The notes under the pieces: model-generated
The model's input: the letters and a program-made list of their open reading frames with translations, nothing else
Database searches by the model: none
What the model was told of the DNA's origin: nothing
Part shown: one piece after another, positions 42,385 to 51,195 of the stretch
Position numbering within the stretch: the stretch's first letter is position 1
How the letters are laid out: each line of letters opens with the position of its first letter
Position numbers and translations under genes: made by a program
Assembly (NCBI GenBank): GCA_026004615.1
Contig: BPJM01000003.1
Coordinates: 372,001-436,000 of the forward strand
Direction: 5' to 3'
DNA: 64,000 bases
DNA from: Planctomycetota bacterium
GTDB taxonomy: Bacteria; Planctomycetota; J058; J103

Positions 42385-43602
42385 GTGGCCGAACTGCGGG
42401 TGGCGGTGGTGCAGAGCGAGCCCCTGTTCGGCGAGCGCGAGCGCAACGCGGAGCAGCTGCGCGCGCTGTGCGCCGGGCTGCGCGCCGAGCTGGTGGTGCT
42501 GCCCGAACTCTGCACCACCGGCTATCGCTTCGCCGCGCCCCAGGAGGTCGAGGAGCTGGCCGAGCCCGCCAGCGGCGGGCCGAGCGTGGCGCTGTTTGAG
42601 GAGCTGGCGCGACAGACGGGTGCTACCGTGGTCGGCGGCTTCGCCGAGCGCGGTCCCGGCGGCCGCGCCTACAACGCTGCCGCGGTCTGCTATCCGAGCG
42701 GGCTGGTGTGCGTGTACAGAAAGCTGCACCTGTTCGGCGAGGAACCGCGCTGGTTCGCCCCCGGCGAGGATCTGCCCCCGGTGGTGCACACCCCGTGCGG
42801 GCTGCGGGTAGGCGTCATGATCTGCTTCGACTGGCTGTTCCCCGAGGTGATGCGCTACCTGGCGCTGGAGGGCGCGGACCTGGTCGCCCATCCGGCCAAC
42901 CTGGTGCTGCCCTGGTGCCCCGACGGCATGCCGATCCGCTGCCTGGAGAACGGCGTGTTCGCCGCGACCGCGGACCGGGTTGGCGCCGAGGCGCGGCCGG
43001 CCGGGGCCGAGCCGCTGCGGTTCATCGGCCGCTCGCAGATCGTCGCACCCGACGGCACGCGGCTGGCGGCGCTGGGCGAGCGGCAGACCGGCGTCGCGCT
43101 CGCCGCGGTCGATCTCGATCGGGCCCGCTGCGGCCGGCTGGGCGCGGCGGGCCGGCCGCTGGAGCTGCGGCGCGCCGACCGCCTGGAGCTGCGCGCGCGG
43201 CCGGGACCGGGCTGGCCCGCGGTGCGGCCGTATGCGCTCCTGTCGCACCAGACGCCGGATGGCGCGGTGCACTACGATCTGCTGCTGGAGCGGGGCGGGC
43301 TGCTGCGCGCCTGGCGGCTCGGCGAACCGCCGCGCCCTGGGCTGCCTGCCGAACGCAGCTTCGACCACCGGCTCGCCTACCTGGAGTACGAGGGGGAGCT
43401 CGGAGGGGGGCGCGGGCGGGTGCGGCGGCTGGAGCGCGGGCGGTACCGGGTGCTCGAGGAGAGCCCGCGCCGCCTGCGCTTCGTGCTCGAGCCCGAAGCG
43501 GCGGGCGGCGCGGCGGGGCGCCCGGCGCCGCCACCGCAGCGGTCGGCGCTGGCGCTGGTCCACGAGCAGGGCGCGCGCTGGCGGCTGGAGGCGGCGGGGT
43601 GA
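42385..43602 (+). CDS. Nitrilase-family amidohydrolase fused to a LigD_N-like domain
   Basis: A 405-residue protein, cytoplasmic. Residues 1-260 form a carbon-nitrogen hydrolase: Glu in VVLPELCTTGYRF, Lys in YRKLHLFGEE and nucleophilic Cys in VGVMICFDWLFPE complete the triad. Residues about 280-400 resemble the LigD N-terminal 3'-phosphoesterase fold: HYDLLLERGGLLRAWRL, FDHRLAYLEYEGEL, GGGRGRVRRLERGRYRV, then a strand and RWRLEAAG. The Arg of the usual HYDFRLE motif is Leu here, so phosphoesterase activity is doubtful. The GTG start lies behind AGGAGGAG. Its stop overlaps the ceramidase-like gene (GTGA). Amide or nitrile substrate unknown. Confidence 0.85.
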   Translation: MAELRVAVVQSEPLFGERERNAEQLRALCAGLRAELVVLPELCTTGYRFAAPQEVEELAEPASGGPSVALFEELARQTGATVVGGFAERGPGGRAYNAAAVCYPSGLVCVYRKLHLFGEEPRWFAPGEDLPPVVHTPCGLRVGVMICFDWLFPEVMRYLALEGADLVAHPANLVLPWCPDGMPIRCLENGVFAATADRVGAEARPAGAEPLRFIGRSQIVAPDGTRLAALGERQTGVALAAVDLDRARCGRLGAAGRPLELRRADRLELRARPGPGWPAVRPYALLSHQTPDGAVHYDLLLERGGLLRAWRLGEPPRPGLPAERSFDHRLAYLEYEGELGGGRGRVRRLERGRYRVLEESPRRLRFVLEPEAAGGAAGRPAPPPQRSALALVHEQGARWRLEAAG

Positions 43603-45305
43603 GGCGGGGCCGCGCGCTGCTCGCCGCGCTGGGCTGCGGGCTGGGGCTGTTGCTCGCGGGCTGCCGCGCCACCGGCGGCCCGTTCGTGCTCCAGGGGGCA
43701 TTCACCGATCCGGCGCCGGCACCGCTGCTCGCCGGTGTCGGCGAGGTCGAGTTCACCCCGGGGCCCGGCTATCCGCTCGCCGGTTACGGCGGCGGGGCGC
43801 GCCGGCGCTGCTGGCCGTTGTACTTCGGCGCCGGCTGGCCGGGCCGGCTCGCGCTCGATCTGCACCAGCGCTGCGCAGCGGCGGCGCCGGACCTGCTCGC
43901 CGACATGCTGGAGCCGGCGCGCGGGGTGCATGACCCGCTGCGGGCCCGCGCGCTGGTGCTGCAGGCGGGAGGCGCGGCGCTGGCGCTGGTGCGGCTCGAC
44001 GCGGTGGTGGGCTCCGAGGAGCTCTACCGGCGTGTGCTCGAGCGGGTGGCCGATCTCGGCCTGCGGCCGGAGGCGGTCATCGTCGCCGCCAACCACACCC
44101 ACTCCGGCGTCGGCGCCTACATGCGGGAGCGGGCCGCACGCCTGGCCGGCACCGACAACTTCCGGCCAGAGGTGCTGGAGCGGCTGGCTGCCGCCTGCGC
44201 GGGCGCCATCCGGCAGGCGTGGGCGGCGCGCCGCCCGGCGGCGATCGGCTTTGCGAGCGCATGGGACCGCGGCCCGGACGGCAGGCCGCTGGTGGCGGAG
44301 AACCGCCGCAGCCGCTACCTGCCCGCGGTCGCCCAGGACGCGCTCGATCCGGAGATCGGGCTCGTGGTGGTGCGCGAGCTAGCGCCGGCCAGCGGCTCGT
44401 CCGCCGGGGCGCCGCGGCATCCCGGGCGGCTGCTCGCGGTGCTGGTCAACTATGCGGTCCACCCGACCGTGCTCGGACCGGACAACCTGTACTACTCGGC
44501 CGACCTGGCCGGGGCGATCGAGCGCCAGCTGGAGGCGCGGCTCGCCCTGGCCGAGGGGCAGGCGCAGCCGCCCGCGGTGCTGTTCTTCAACGGCGCAGAG
44601 GGGGACATCGGCCCGCGCGGCGGCCACGGCGGCCTCAGAGACTGCGAACGGCTGGGGCGGCTGCTCGCCGAACAGGTGGTGCCCGCCGTGCGCGCGGCGC
44701 CGGTGGCGGCGCGCGCGGCGCTCGCGGCGGCGGCCGGCGAACGCGCGCTCGGCGATCCCTACCTGGTGCTCGCGCTCGGCAGCCGGCGCGCCTTCATCGA
44801 GGCGCACGAGCAGCTCGGCTGGCGGCTGCTGACGGCGCCGCTCACCCTGCCGTTCAACCTCGTGCTGTGGGCGCTCGGCTTTCCGGAGGCGCGGCTGGCG
44901 GTGCACCCCGATCTGAGCGCCGGGGTGTGGATCGACCTCGCACCCTATGCCCTCACCGAGACCTACCGCTTCCACGCGCTCGCCATCCGCACCGAGGGGG
45001 CCGGCAGCGCCGCGCTGCTCACCGTGCCCGGCGAGGCGGTGCATGCGCTGGGGGTGCGGCTCAAGCTGCTGGCCCGGCTGGCGGGCGCCACGCACGTCTT
45101 CGTGCTGGGGCTCGCCAACGGTGCCCTCGGGTATGTCGCGACCGAAGAGGTCTACGAGCAGGGCGGCTACGAGGCGATGATGACGCTATATGGGTGGGAC
45201 CTCGCCGCGCGCGTGACCGATTCGCTCCGGGCGTGCCTGGCGGCGATCGGCTTCGGTGTGCCCGCTGCGCGCCAGAGCCGGCGGGGCGGCCCGGGCGGCG
45301 ACTGA
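43599..45305 (+). CDS. Neutral/alkaline ceramidase-like lipoprotein
   Basis: A 568-residue exported protein with lipobox LLLAGC (about Cys22). The mature part starts GVGEVEFTPGPGYPLAGYGG, the typical N terminus of neutral ceramidases. AANHTHSGVGAYM carries the zinc-binding His residues, LVNYAVHPTVLGPDNL another zinc His, and FFNGAEGDIGPR the GDxxP-like catalytic block. Members hydrolyse N-acyl bonds of sphingolipids or related amides, some only small amides. The GTG start is coupled to the nitrilase fusion. An N-acyl amide attacked outside and an amide attacked inside is a plausible pairing, but that is inferred. Confidence 0.85.
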   Translation: MRRGRALLAALGCGLGLLLAGCRATGGPFVLQGAFTDPAPAPLLAGVGEVEFTPGPGYPLAGYGGGARRRCWPLYFGAGWPGRLALDLHQRCAAAAPDLLADMLEPARGVHDPLRARALVLQAGGAALALVRLDAVVGSEELYRRVLERVADLGLRPEAVIVAANHTHSGVGAYMRERAARLAGTDNFRPEVLERLAAACAGAIRQAWAARRPAAIGFASAWDRGPDGRPLVAENRRSRYLPAVAQDALDPEIGLVVVRELAPASGSSAGAPRHPGRLLAVLVNYAVHPTVLGPDNLYYSADLAGAIERQLEARLALAEGQAQPPAVLFFNGAEGDIGPRGGHGGLRDCERLGRLLAEQVVPAVRAAPVAARAALAAAAGERALGDPYLVLALGSRRAFIEAHEQLGWRLLTAPLTLPFNLVLWALGFPEARLAVHPDLSAGVWIDLAPYALTETYRFHALAIRTEGAGSAALLTVPGEAVHALGVRLKLLARLAGATHVFVLGLANGALGYVATEEVYEQGGYEAMMTLYGWDLAARVTDSLRACLAAIGFGVPAARQSRRGGPGGD

Positions 45306-45347
45306 GGCGGCAGGGCGGCGGCTTCGCAGCGCAACAGGGAGGTGGCG

Positions 45348-47015
45348 GTGGCGCTCGGGTTTCCCGGACTCGGCCGCTGGGCAGCCGGTATGGCCGCGGC
45401 GCTGCTCGCGGTGGCGGCGATCCCCTACGCGGTGGTGCGCAGCGCAGCGCGGCTGGAACCGGCGTCGCTGCGCTATGTGAGCGGCCCGGAGCCCGAGACC
45501 CTCGATCCGGCGCAGGCGACGGCGGTGCTGGAGGTGCGGCTGCTGGCGGCGCTGTTCGAGGGGCTGTTCCGGCTCGATCCCGCCACGCTCGCGCCCGTGC
45601 CGGCAGCGGCACGCTCGTTCGAGGTGGAGCCGGACGCACGGCGGTACGTGTTCCGGCTGCGCGAGGGGCTCAGCTGGTCGGATGGCAGCGAGCTGGTGGC
45701 AGAGGATTTTCTGTTCGCGTGGCGGCGCGCGGCGGAGCCCGCCACCGGGGCGCCGCTCGCCGCGGAGGCGGCGGCGGTGGCCGCCGCGGCGCGCGCCCCG
45801 GACCGGCACACGATCGAGATCGCGCTCCCGACGCCCCGGCCCGAGCTGCCCGCGCTGCTGACCCTGCCCTGCTTCCTGCCGGTGCCGCGCACGGCGATCG
45901 CGCGCCACGGCGAGGGCTGGACGCGGCCCGGGCACATGGTCTCCAACGGTCCATTCCGGCTGGAGCGGTGGGATCCCGGGCGCGGGCTGCGGCTGGTGCG
46001 CAACCCGTACTACCATAGCCCGGCGCGGCTGGAGTCCATCGACGCGCTCACGATTGCGGCCGCCGCGCTCGGCGAGGCGACCGCGCTGCGGCTGTATGAA
46101 GCCGGCGAGGTCGATCTGGTGTTCGGCGTGCCCGACGGCGCGCTCCCTCGCCTGCGCGGGCGGCCCGACCTCGAGGAGGGCCCGGGGCTCGGCACGGTAT
46201 TGCTGCGGATGAACCTCGAGCGGCCGGCGCTGGGGGCAGCCGGGCTGCCGCGCCCGACGCCCTTCGCGGACGCGCGGGTGCGCCTGGCGCTGGCACTGGC
46301 GATCGAGCGCGAGGCGCTGGTGAAGAGCGTGCTGCGCGGGGCGGGCAGCCCGGCGGCGACCCTGGTCCCCGAGGGACTGGCGGGCTATCGCTCGCCGCCG
46401 CCGCCGGGGGGCGGGCTGGAGCGCGCGCGGGCGCTGCTCGCCGAGGCGCGCGCCGCCGGTGCGCTGGTGGGACCGCTCGCCTTCGAGCTGTTGTTCGCCG
46501 CCTCCGACGAGGCGGCGCGCCACGGCGCCGAGGTGCTGGCCGCGCACTGGGGGCAGGCGCTCGGGGCGCGGGTGCGGCTGCGCCCGATGGAGCGCAAGGC
46601 CTACTTCCGCACCATGCGGCGGCGCGACTACGACATGGCGTGGGGCAGCTGGATCGCCGACTATCCCGACCCGGAGAACTTCCTCGGCATCTTCCGCGCC
46701 CACAGCGGCAACAACCGCACCGGCTTCGCCGACGCGCGCTTCGAAGAGCTGCTCGAGCGCGCGCGCGCGGCCGCGCAGTCCGCCGAGCGGTTGCACTGGC
46801 TCGCGCAGGCGGAGGCGCGGCTGCTCTCGCTGGCGCCGTGCGCGCCGCTGTACCGCACGCATCGGGTCTGGCTGCGGCGCCCGGGCCTCGAGGGGCTCGT
46901 CGCCAATCCGCTCCACCTGGTCGACTGGCACCGGGTCCACTGGGCGGTGGGTGCGCGCGGTGAGCCGCCCCGGGGTGGCACGGCCCACCAGGCAGCCGCA
47001 GGGGAGCGGCCGTGA
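45348..47015 (+). CDS. ABC transporter peptide-binding protein, OppA family (SBP_bac_5)
   Basis: A 555-residue extracytoplasmic solute-binding protein held by an N-terminal hydrophobic anchor (about residues 10-30) without a lipobox. RYVSGPEPETLDPAQATA, the LFEGLFRLDP segment, FRLREGLSWSDGSELVAEDF, YDMAWGSWIADYPDPENFL and APLYRTHRVWL are OppA-family landmarks. I use the GTG at 45348, 5 nt after AGGGAGG; another GTG two codons earlier would touch that site. Its stop overlaps the permease gene (GTGA). Oligopeptide or nickel-chelate-type ligands are usual; the true ligand is unknown. Confidence 0.9.
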   Translation: MALGFPGLGRWAAGMAAALLAVAAIPYAVVRSAARLEPASLRYVSGPEPETLDPAQATAVLEVRLLAALFEGLFRLDPATLAPVPAAARSFEVEPDARRYVFRLREGLSWSDGSELVAEDFLFAWRRAAEPATGAPLAAEAAAVAAAARAPDRHTIEIALPTPRPELPALLTLPCFLPVPRTAIARHGEGWTRPGHMVSNGPFRLERWDPGRGLRLVRNPYYHSPARLESIDALTIAAAALGEATALRLYEAGEVDLVFGVPDGALPRLRGRPDLEEGPGLGTVLLRMNLERPALGAAGLPRPTPFADARVRLALALAIEREALVKSVLRGAGSPAATLVPEGLAGYRSPPPPGGGLERARALLAEARAAGALVGPLAFELLFAASDEAARHGAEVLAAHWGQALGARVRLRPMERKAYFRTMRRRDYDMAWGSWIADYPDPENFLGIFRAHSGNNRTGFADARFEELLERARAAAQSAERLHWLAQAEARLLSLAPCAPLYRTHRVWLRRPGLEGLVANPLHLVDWHRVHWAVGARGEPPRGGTAHQAAAGERP

Positions 47016-47983
47016 TCGCGCTGGTGGTGCGGCGGCTGGGGGTGCTCGTGCTCACGCTGCTCGTGACGGCGGCGCTGTCGTTCGCGCTGCTGCACGCCGC
47101 TCCCGGAGGGCCGTTCGACCGCGAACGCAGCGTGCCGCCCGAGGTCGAGGCGGCGCTCGCCCGCCACTACGGCCTGGACCGACCCGTGCTGCTCGATCTG
47201 GAGGCGCTCGGGCGCGGCGAGCTCGGGCGCGCGTTCGCCGACACCCAGCTGGGGCGGTGGCTCGGCGGGCTGCTGCGCGGCGAGCTGGGGCCGTCGCTGC
47301 AGCACCGCGGACTTGCGGTCGAACAGCTGCTCGCGGCGGGCCTGCCCGTCTCCGCCGCGGTCGGACTGCTCGGCCTGGAGGTGGCGCTGGTGCTGGGGCT
47401 GGGCGGAGGCCTGCTGGCAGCGGCCCGGCACGGCCGCATGGCCGACCGGCTGGTGCGCGCGGCGGCCTCGGCGGCGCTCGCGGTGCCGCCGTTTCTGCTG
47501 GCGGTGGCGCTCGCGCTGATCTTCGGACTCGGACTCGGCTGGCTGCCGGTCGCCGGGTGGGGACAGCCCCGGCACCTGGTGCTCCCGGCGCTGGCGCTCG
47601 GGATCCCCTACGGGGCGGTGATCGCCCGGCTGGTGCGCAGCGCGGTGCTCGAGGTGCTGGCCGAGCCCTTCGTGCGCACCGCACGCGCCAAGGGGCTCGG
47701 CGGGACGGCGGTGCTGCTGCGCCACGCGCTGCGGCCCGCCCTGGTACCGGTGGTGCAGTACCTGGGGCCGCTGGCTGCCGGCCTGGTGACCGGTTCGGTC
47801 GCCGTCGAGACGGTCTTCAACCTGCCCGGGGTGGGGATCCATTTCGTCGCGGGCGCGCTCAACCGCGACTACCCGCTGGTGATGGGGACGGTGCTATTGT
47901 ATGCGGGCAGCCTGCTGGTGCTGAATGCCCTGGCCGATCTGGTGGCGCTGTGGCTCGACCCGCGGGGGCGGCAGCATGGCTGA
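47012..47983 (+). CDS. ABC transporter permease, OppB family
   Basis: A 323-residue inner-membrane subunit. An N-terminal helix is followed by the OppB-type periplasmic segment (HYGLDRPVLLDLEALG), five more helices, and the ATPase-contacting EAA loop ARAKGLGGTAVLLRHALRPAL split at GLGG. FNLPGVGIHFV near the end is typical. The GTG start is coupled to the binding protein. The partner permease follows after 18 nt, but no ATPase genes follow. Confidence 0.92.
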   Translation: MIALVVRRLGVLVLTLLVTAALSFALLHAAPGGPFDRERSVPPEVEAALARHYGLDRPVLLDLEALGRGELGRAFADTQLGRWLGGLLRGELGPSLQHRGLAVEQLLAAGLPVSAAVGLLGLEVALVLGLGGGLLAAARHGRMADRLVRAAASAALAVPPFLLAVALALIFGLGLGWLPVAGWGQPRHLVLPALALGIPYGAVIARLVRSAVLEVLAEPFVRTARAKGLGGTAVLLRHALRPALVPVVQYLGPLAAGLVTGSVAVETVFNLPGVGIHFVAGALNRDYPLVMGTVLLYAGSLLVLNALADLVALWLDPRGRQHG

Positions 47984-48001
47984 GGCGCCGCTCGAGCCCG
48001 G

Positions 48002-48823
48002 GTGGCGGCGGGCAGGCGGCTCAAGGGGCGCGCCGCGGCTGGCGCTGGCTACGCGCTCGCGGTGCTCGCGCTCCTGGCCGCGCTCGCCGGCTGGCTCGTG
48101 CCCGAGCCGGACCGCCAGGCGCTGGAGCAGAGCCTGGTGCCGCCCTGCCTGGCGCACCCGGCGGGCACCGACCTCATGGGGCGGGACCTGTTGGCGCGCA
48201 CCCTGCACGGCCTGCGGCTGTCGTTGCTGATCGGGCTGCTCGCCAGCGCGCTCGCGGTCGCGATCGGGCTCGTGGTCGGCATGCTCGCGGGCTATGCCGG
48301 AGGCTGGCTGGATGCGCTGCTCATGCGCACGGTCGACGTGCTCTACGGGCTACCCTACATCGCGCTCGTGGTGGTGCTCATGATGGTGCTGGGGCGCGGG
48401 GTGGCGAATCTCCTGGTGGCGCTGGCGGCGGTGGGCTGGCTGACCACCGCGCGCATCGTGCGCGCGGAGGTGCGGCGGTTGCGCGCGCGGGAGTTCGTCG
48501 AGGCGGCGCGGGTGCTGGGGGCGGGGCCGCTGCGCGTGCTCGCGCGCCACCTCGCGCCGAACCTGCTGGGGATCGTCCTCGTCTATGCAGCGCTGAGCGT
48601 GCCGGCGGCGATCCGCCAGGAGGCGCTGCTGTCCTTTCTCGGTCTGGGGGTCGAACCCCCGCAGGCGAGTCTGGGTTCGCTGCTGCGCGAGGGGCTGGGG
48701 GCGCTGTCGGTGTTGGGGGCGGAGTGGTGGCTGCTCGCGGCGCCGGCCGGCGTGCTGATCGCGCTGGTGGGCGCACTGAATGCGCTGGCCGACTGGGCGA
48801 GCGCGCGCAGGACCGGGCCGTGA
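48002..48823 (+). CDS. ABC transporter permease, OppC family
   Basis: A 273-residue permease. PPCLAHPAGTDLMGRDLLAR is the DppC/OppC segment (HPLGTDxxGRD), and ARVLGAGPLRVLARHLAPNL the EAA loop; LSFLGLGVEPPQASLGSLL is the final conserved block. The first in-frame start after the oppB stop is the GTG at 48002; its ribosome-binding site is weak. Its stop overlaps an ECF sigma factor gene (GTGA) instead of leading into oppD/oppF. Confidence 0.88.
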   Translation: MAAGRRLKGRAAAGAGYALAVLALLAALAGWLVPEPDRQALEQSLVPPCLAHPAGTDLMGRDLLARTLHGLRLSLLIGLLASALAVAIGLVVGMLAGYAGGWLDALLMRTVDVLYGLPYIALVVVLMMVLGRGVANLLVALAAVGWLTTARIVRAEVRRLRAREFVEAARVLGAGPLRVLARHLAPNLLGIVLVYAALSVPAAIRQEALLSFLGLGVEPPQASLGSLLREGLGALSVLGAEWWLLAAPAGVLIALVGALNALADWASARRTGP

Positions 48824-49536
48824 GCGCCGAGCCCGCAGACCGGGGGCGCGGGGCCGGAGCGCGGCGCGCCGCTGCAGCCGGGCAGCCCCGCGAGGCAGCA
48901 CAGCACGTGCAGGCGGCTGGCGGCGCGCCTGGGCCGCGCCGGCGCGCGGACCCGGCGCTGGCCGATGACGCCGCGCAAGCGCTCATGCTCGCGTTCCAGC
49001 GGGGCGAGCCGGGCGCATTCGAGGAGCTGGTGCGCCTGGTGAGCCCGAGCGTGTTCGCGCTCGGCTACCGCTACGGGCTGGACGCGGCGGCGGCGGAGGA
49101 CCTGGTGCAGGAGACGCTGCTCCGGGTCTACCGGGCGCGGCGCCGCTACCGGCCCGAGGCGCGCTTTTCGGCGTGGCTGTTGCGGATCGCCACCAATGTG
49201 ATCATCAGCGCGGCGCGCCAGCGCAAGCGGCGGCCGACGGTGAAGCTGCAGGGCGCCGGAGCCGTCTCGAACGAGGGCGATCCGCCACTCGCCGACGAGC
49301 GAACCCCCGGACCGCCCGAGCGCCTGCAGGCGGACGAACGCGCGGCCAAGGTGCGCGAGGCGCTGGCGGAGCTGCCCGCCTCGCAGCGCACCGCGCTCGT
49401 GCTCAACCGCTTCCACGGCCTGTCGTACGACGAGGTGGCGCAGGCGCTGGGACTGGGGGTGCCGGCGGTCAAATCCCTGCTGTTCCGCGCCCGGCACAAC
49501 CTCAAGCGGCGGCTGGAGCGGTTCATGGAACCGTGA
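48820..49536 (+). CDS. ECF-type RNA polymerase sigma factor
   Basis: A 238-residue sigma factor. A 50-residue Ala/Arg-rich leader precedes region 2: FQRGEPGAFEELVRLVSPSV, DLVQETLLRVYRARRRYRPE and FSAWLLRIATNVIISAARQ (core and -10 binding). Region 4 follows: LAELPASQRTALVLNRFHGL, YDEVAQALGLGVPAVKSLLF (helix-turn-helix for -35) and RARHNLKRRLERF. The GTG start overlaps oppC by 4 nt; the next in-frame Met is near residue 56, just before region 2, and could be the true start. The zf-HC2 anti-sigma gene lies 99 nt downstream. Confidence 0.9.
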   Translation: MSAEPADRGRGAGARRAAAAGQPREAAQHVQAAGGAPGPRRRADPALADDAAQALMLAFQRGEPGAFEELVRLVSPSVFALGYRYGLDAAAAEDLVQETLLRVYRARRRYRPEARFSAWLLRIATNVIISAARQRKRRPTVKLQGAGAVSNEGDPPLADERTPGPPERLQADERAAKVREALAELPASQRTALVLNRFHGLSYDEVAQALGLGVPAVKSLLFRARHNLKRRLERFMEP

Positions 49537-49635
49537 GCGAGACGCCGGGCGGAGCCCGCTCGCCGCGGGGGCGAAACCGTGGCGGCAGCACGGCGTTTGC
49601 GATGGGGGAGGCTGTGGGACGGTGAGGACGGGGCG

Positions 49636-51195
49636 GTGAAGGGGCCGTGCCGGGAGTTCCGCCAGGATCTGGTGGCCTATCTCGACGGGGAGCTCGGCGG
49701 CGAGGCCGCGCAGGCGCTGGCGCGCCATCTCGAGGCGTGTGCGGACTGCCGGCGCGAGGCGCTGGCGCTGGAGCGCACCGCGCGCGCGCTCCAGGCGCTG
49801 CAGGTACCCGCGCTGCCGCCCGGGCTCGAGGAGCGGGTGCTCGCGCGGGTGCGCCGCGAGGGCGGCCCGGTGTGGCCTGTGCTCCGGGTGCGGTGGGCGG
49901 GGCGGCTGGTGGCGGCGGCGGCGGCGGTACTGCTCGCGGGGCTGGCGGTGCTGCTCGTGGCGCGGCCCGCGCACCGCGGGCCGGCGCCACGAGCAGGTGC
50001 AGCGGCGGGCCAGGGGGCTGGCCTTGCCGCGGCGCCCGCCGCAGCGGAGCAGGCGCCCGCGCTCGCCGCGCGGCCTGAGGAGGGGGCGCTGGCGGGCTTG
50101 GAGCTGGAGCCCGAAGCGGAGCAGGAACTGCTGCTGGCGCTAGACGTGCTCGAGAAATGGGAGGTGGTCGAGGCGCTGGAGCTGCTCGAGACGCTCGAGG
50201 AGCTGGAGGACCCGAGCTGGCTGCTGTCTGGGCGGGGAGAGCGGTTGATGGCGAGCCGGGTGGCTGCGGCGCGCAGGCGGTGGCTGCTGGCGCTCGGCGC
50301 AGCGGCGGTGTGCGCGACACTGAGCGGGCCGGCTAGGGGCTCGGAGGGCGAGGGCCGAGCGCCGCCGCCCCGGCCGGCGGAGGCGGAGGTCGCGCCGCCG
50401 GCGGACGGGCAGGGCACGGCGCCGCTGCAGGAGCGGCTGCGGCGCGCGCGCGAGCGCTGGCAGCGGCTTTCGCCCGAGCAGCGCCAGGCGCTGCTGGAGC
50501 GCTTCCGGCGCTGGCGCGCGATGCCCGAGACCGAGCGCCGCGCCCTGCGGGAACGGCTGGAGCGGCTGCGCGCCATGGACGAGGAGGCGCGCGCGCGGCT
50601 GGAGCGCCGGCACGAGGCGATGCGCCGCCAGCTGGAGCGATGGCTGGAGCGACTGCCCCCCGAACAGCGCGCGGAGCTGCAGGCGCTGCCGCCCGAGGCG
50701 CGGCGCGAGCGGTTGCGTGCGCTGCACGCCCAGGAGATGGAGCGGGCGGTGCTGCGCCGGCTGGGAGAGTTGCCGCCGGCGGTGCGCGAGCAACTGCAGG
50801 GGCTCGCGCGCGTCGAAGACCGGCTGCGGGTGTTGCGGAGGCTGCTGGCGGAGCGCCAGCACGAGGAGCGGCGGCGGCGGTTGCTGGAGCTGTTGCCGCC
50901 GGCGGAACGGGCCCGCCTCGCGGAGGCGACGCCGGCTGAGCAGCGCCGCCAGTTCGAGCGGTTGCGCCGCCGGCTGGGCGAGCTGCCTGCGCCGCTGCGC
51001 GAGCGGCTGCGCGCGCTGCCGCCGGAGCAGCGCCGGCAGCTGCTGCGCGAGTGGCTCGAGCGGGCACTCGACGAGCATGACCCGCCGCCGGGGGGGGCGC
51101 GCGGCGGCGAGCGTACGCGCGAGCATGCCCCGGGCCGCGAGCGACGCCCGCATCGGGGTGCGCCGCGCGCGGCGCCGGCGCCCACCGAGCGCTGA
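49636..51195 (+). CDS. Anti-sigma factor (zf-HC2) continuous with a DUF3106-like periplasmic domain
   Basis: One open frame of 519 residues from the GTG at 49636. Residues 1-45 hold the zinc-binding anti-sigma domain with the HLEACADC (H-x3-C-x2-C) motif. A membrane segment (VAAAAAVLLAGLAVLLVA) and an acidic Leu/Glu helix follow. At residue 205 a second Met starts what looks like an independent signal peptide (RRRWLLALGAAAVCATLSG), then 300 residues of Arg/Glu/Leu-rich helix with repeated LPPEQR/LPPEAR motifs, as in DUF3106 proteins. In related loci these are usually two genes. The internal ATG (50248) sits in TTGATG with GGGGAGA upstream, so independent initiation is possible. Confidence 0.78.
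   Translation: MKGPCREFRQDLVAYLDGELGGEAAQALARHLEACADCRREALALERTARALQALQVPALPPGLEERVLARVRREGGPVWPVLRVRWAGRLVAAAAAVLLAGLAVLLVARPAHRGPAPRAGAAAGQGAGLAAAPAAAEQAPALAARPEEGALAGLELEPEAEQELLLALDVLEKWEVVEALELLETLEELEDPSWLLSGRGERLMASRVAAARRRWLLALGAAAVCATLSGPARGSEGEGRAPPPRPAEAEVAPPADGQGTAPLQERLRRARERWQRLSPEQRQALLERFRRWRAMPETERRALRERLERLRAMDEEARARLERRHEAMRRQLERWLERLPPEQRAELQALPPEARRERLRALHAQEMERAVLRRLGELPPAVREQLQGLARVEDRLRVLRRLLAERQHEERRRRLLELLPPAERARLAEATPAEQRRQFERLRRRLGELPAPLRERLRALPPEQRRQLLREWLERALDEHDPPPGGARGGERTREHAPGRERRPHRGAPRAAPAPTER

Noticed and set aside
47925-48230. Alternative oppC start at the ATG 47976
   Set aside because: That ATG is in a different frame and leads into Arg/Trp-rich text; the frame with OppC motifs starts at the GTG 48002.
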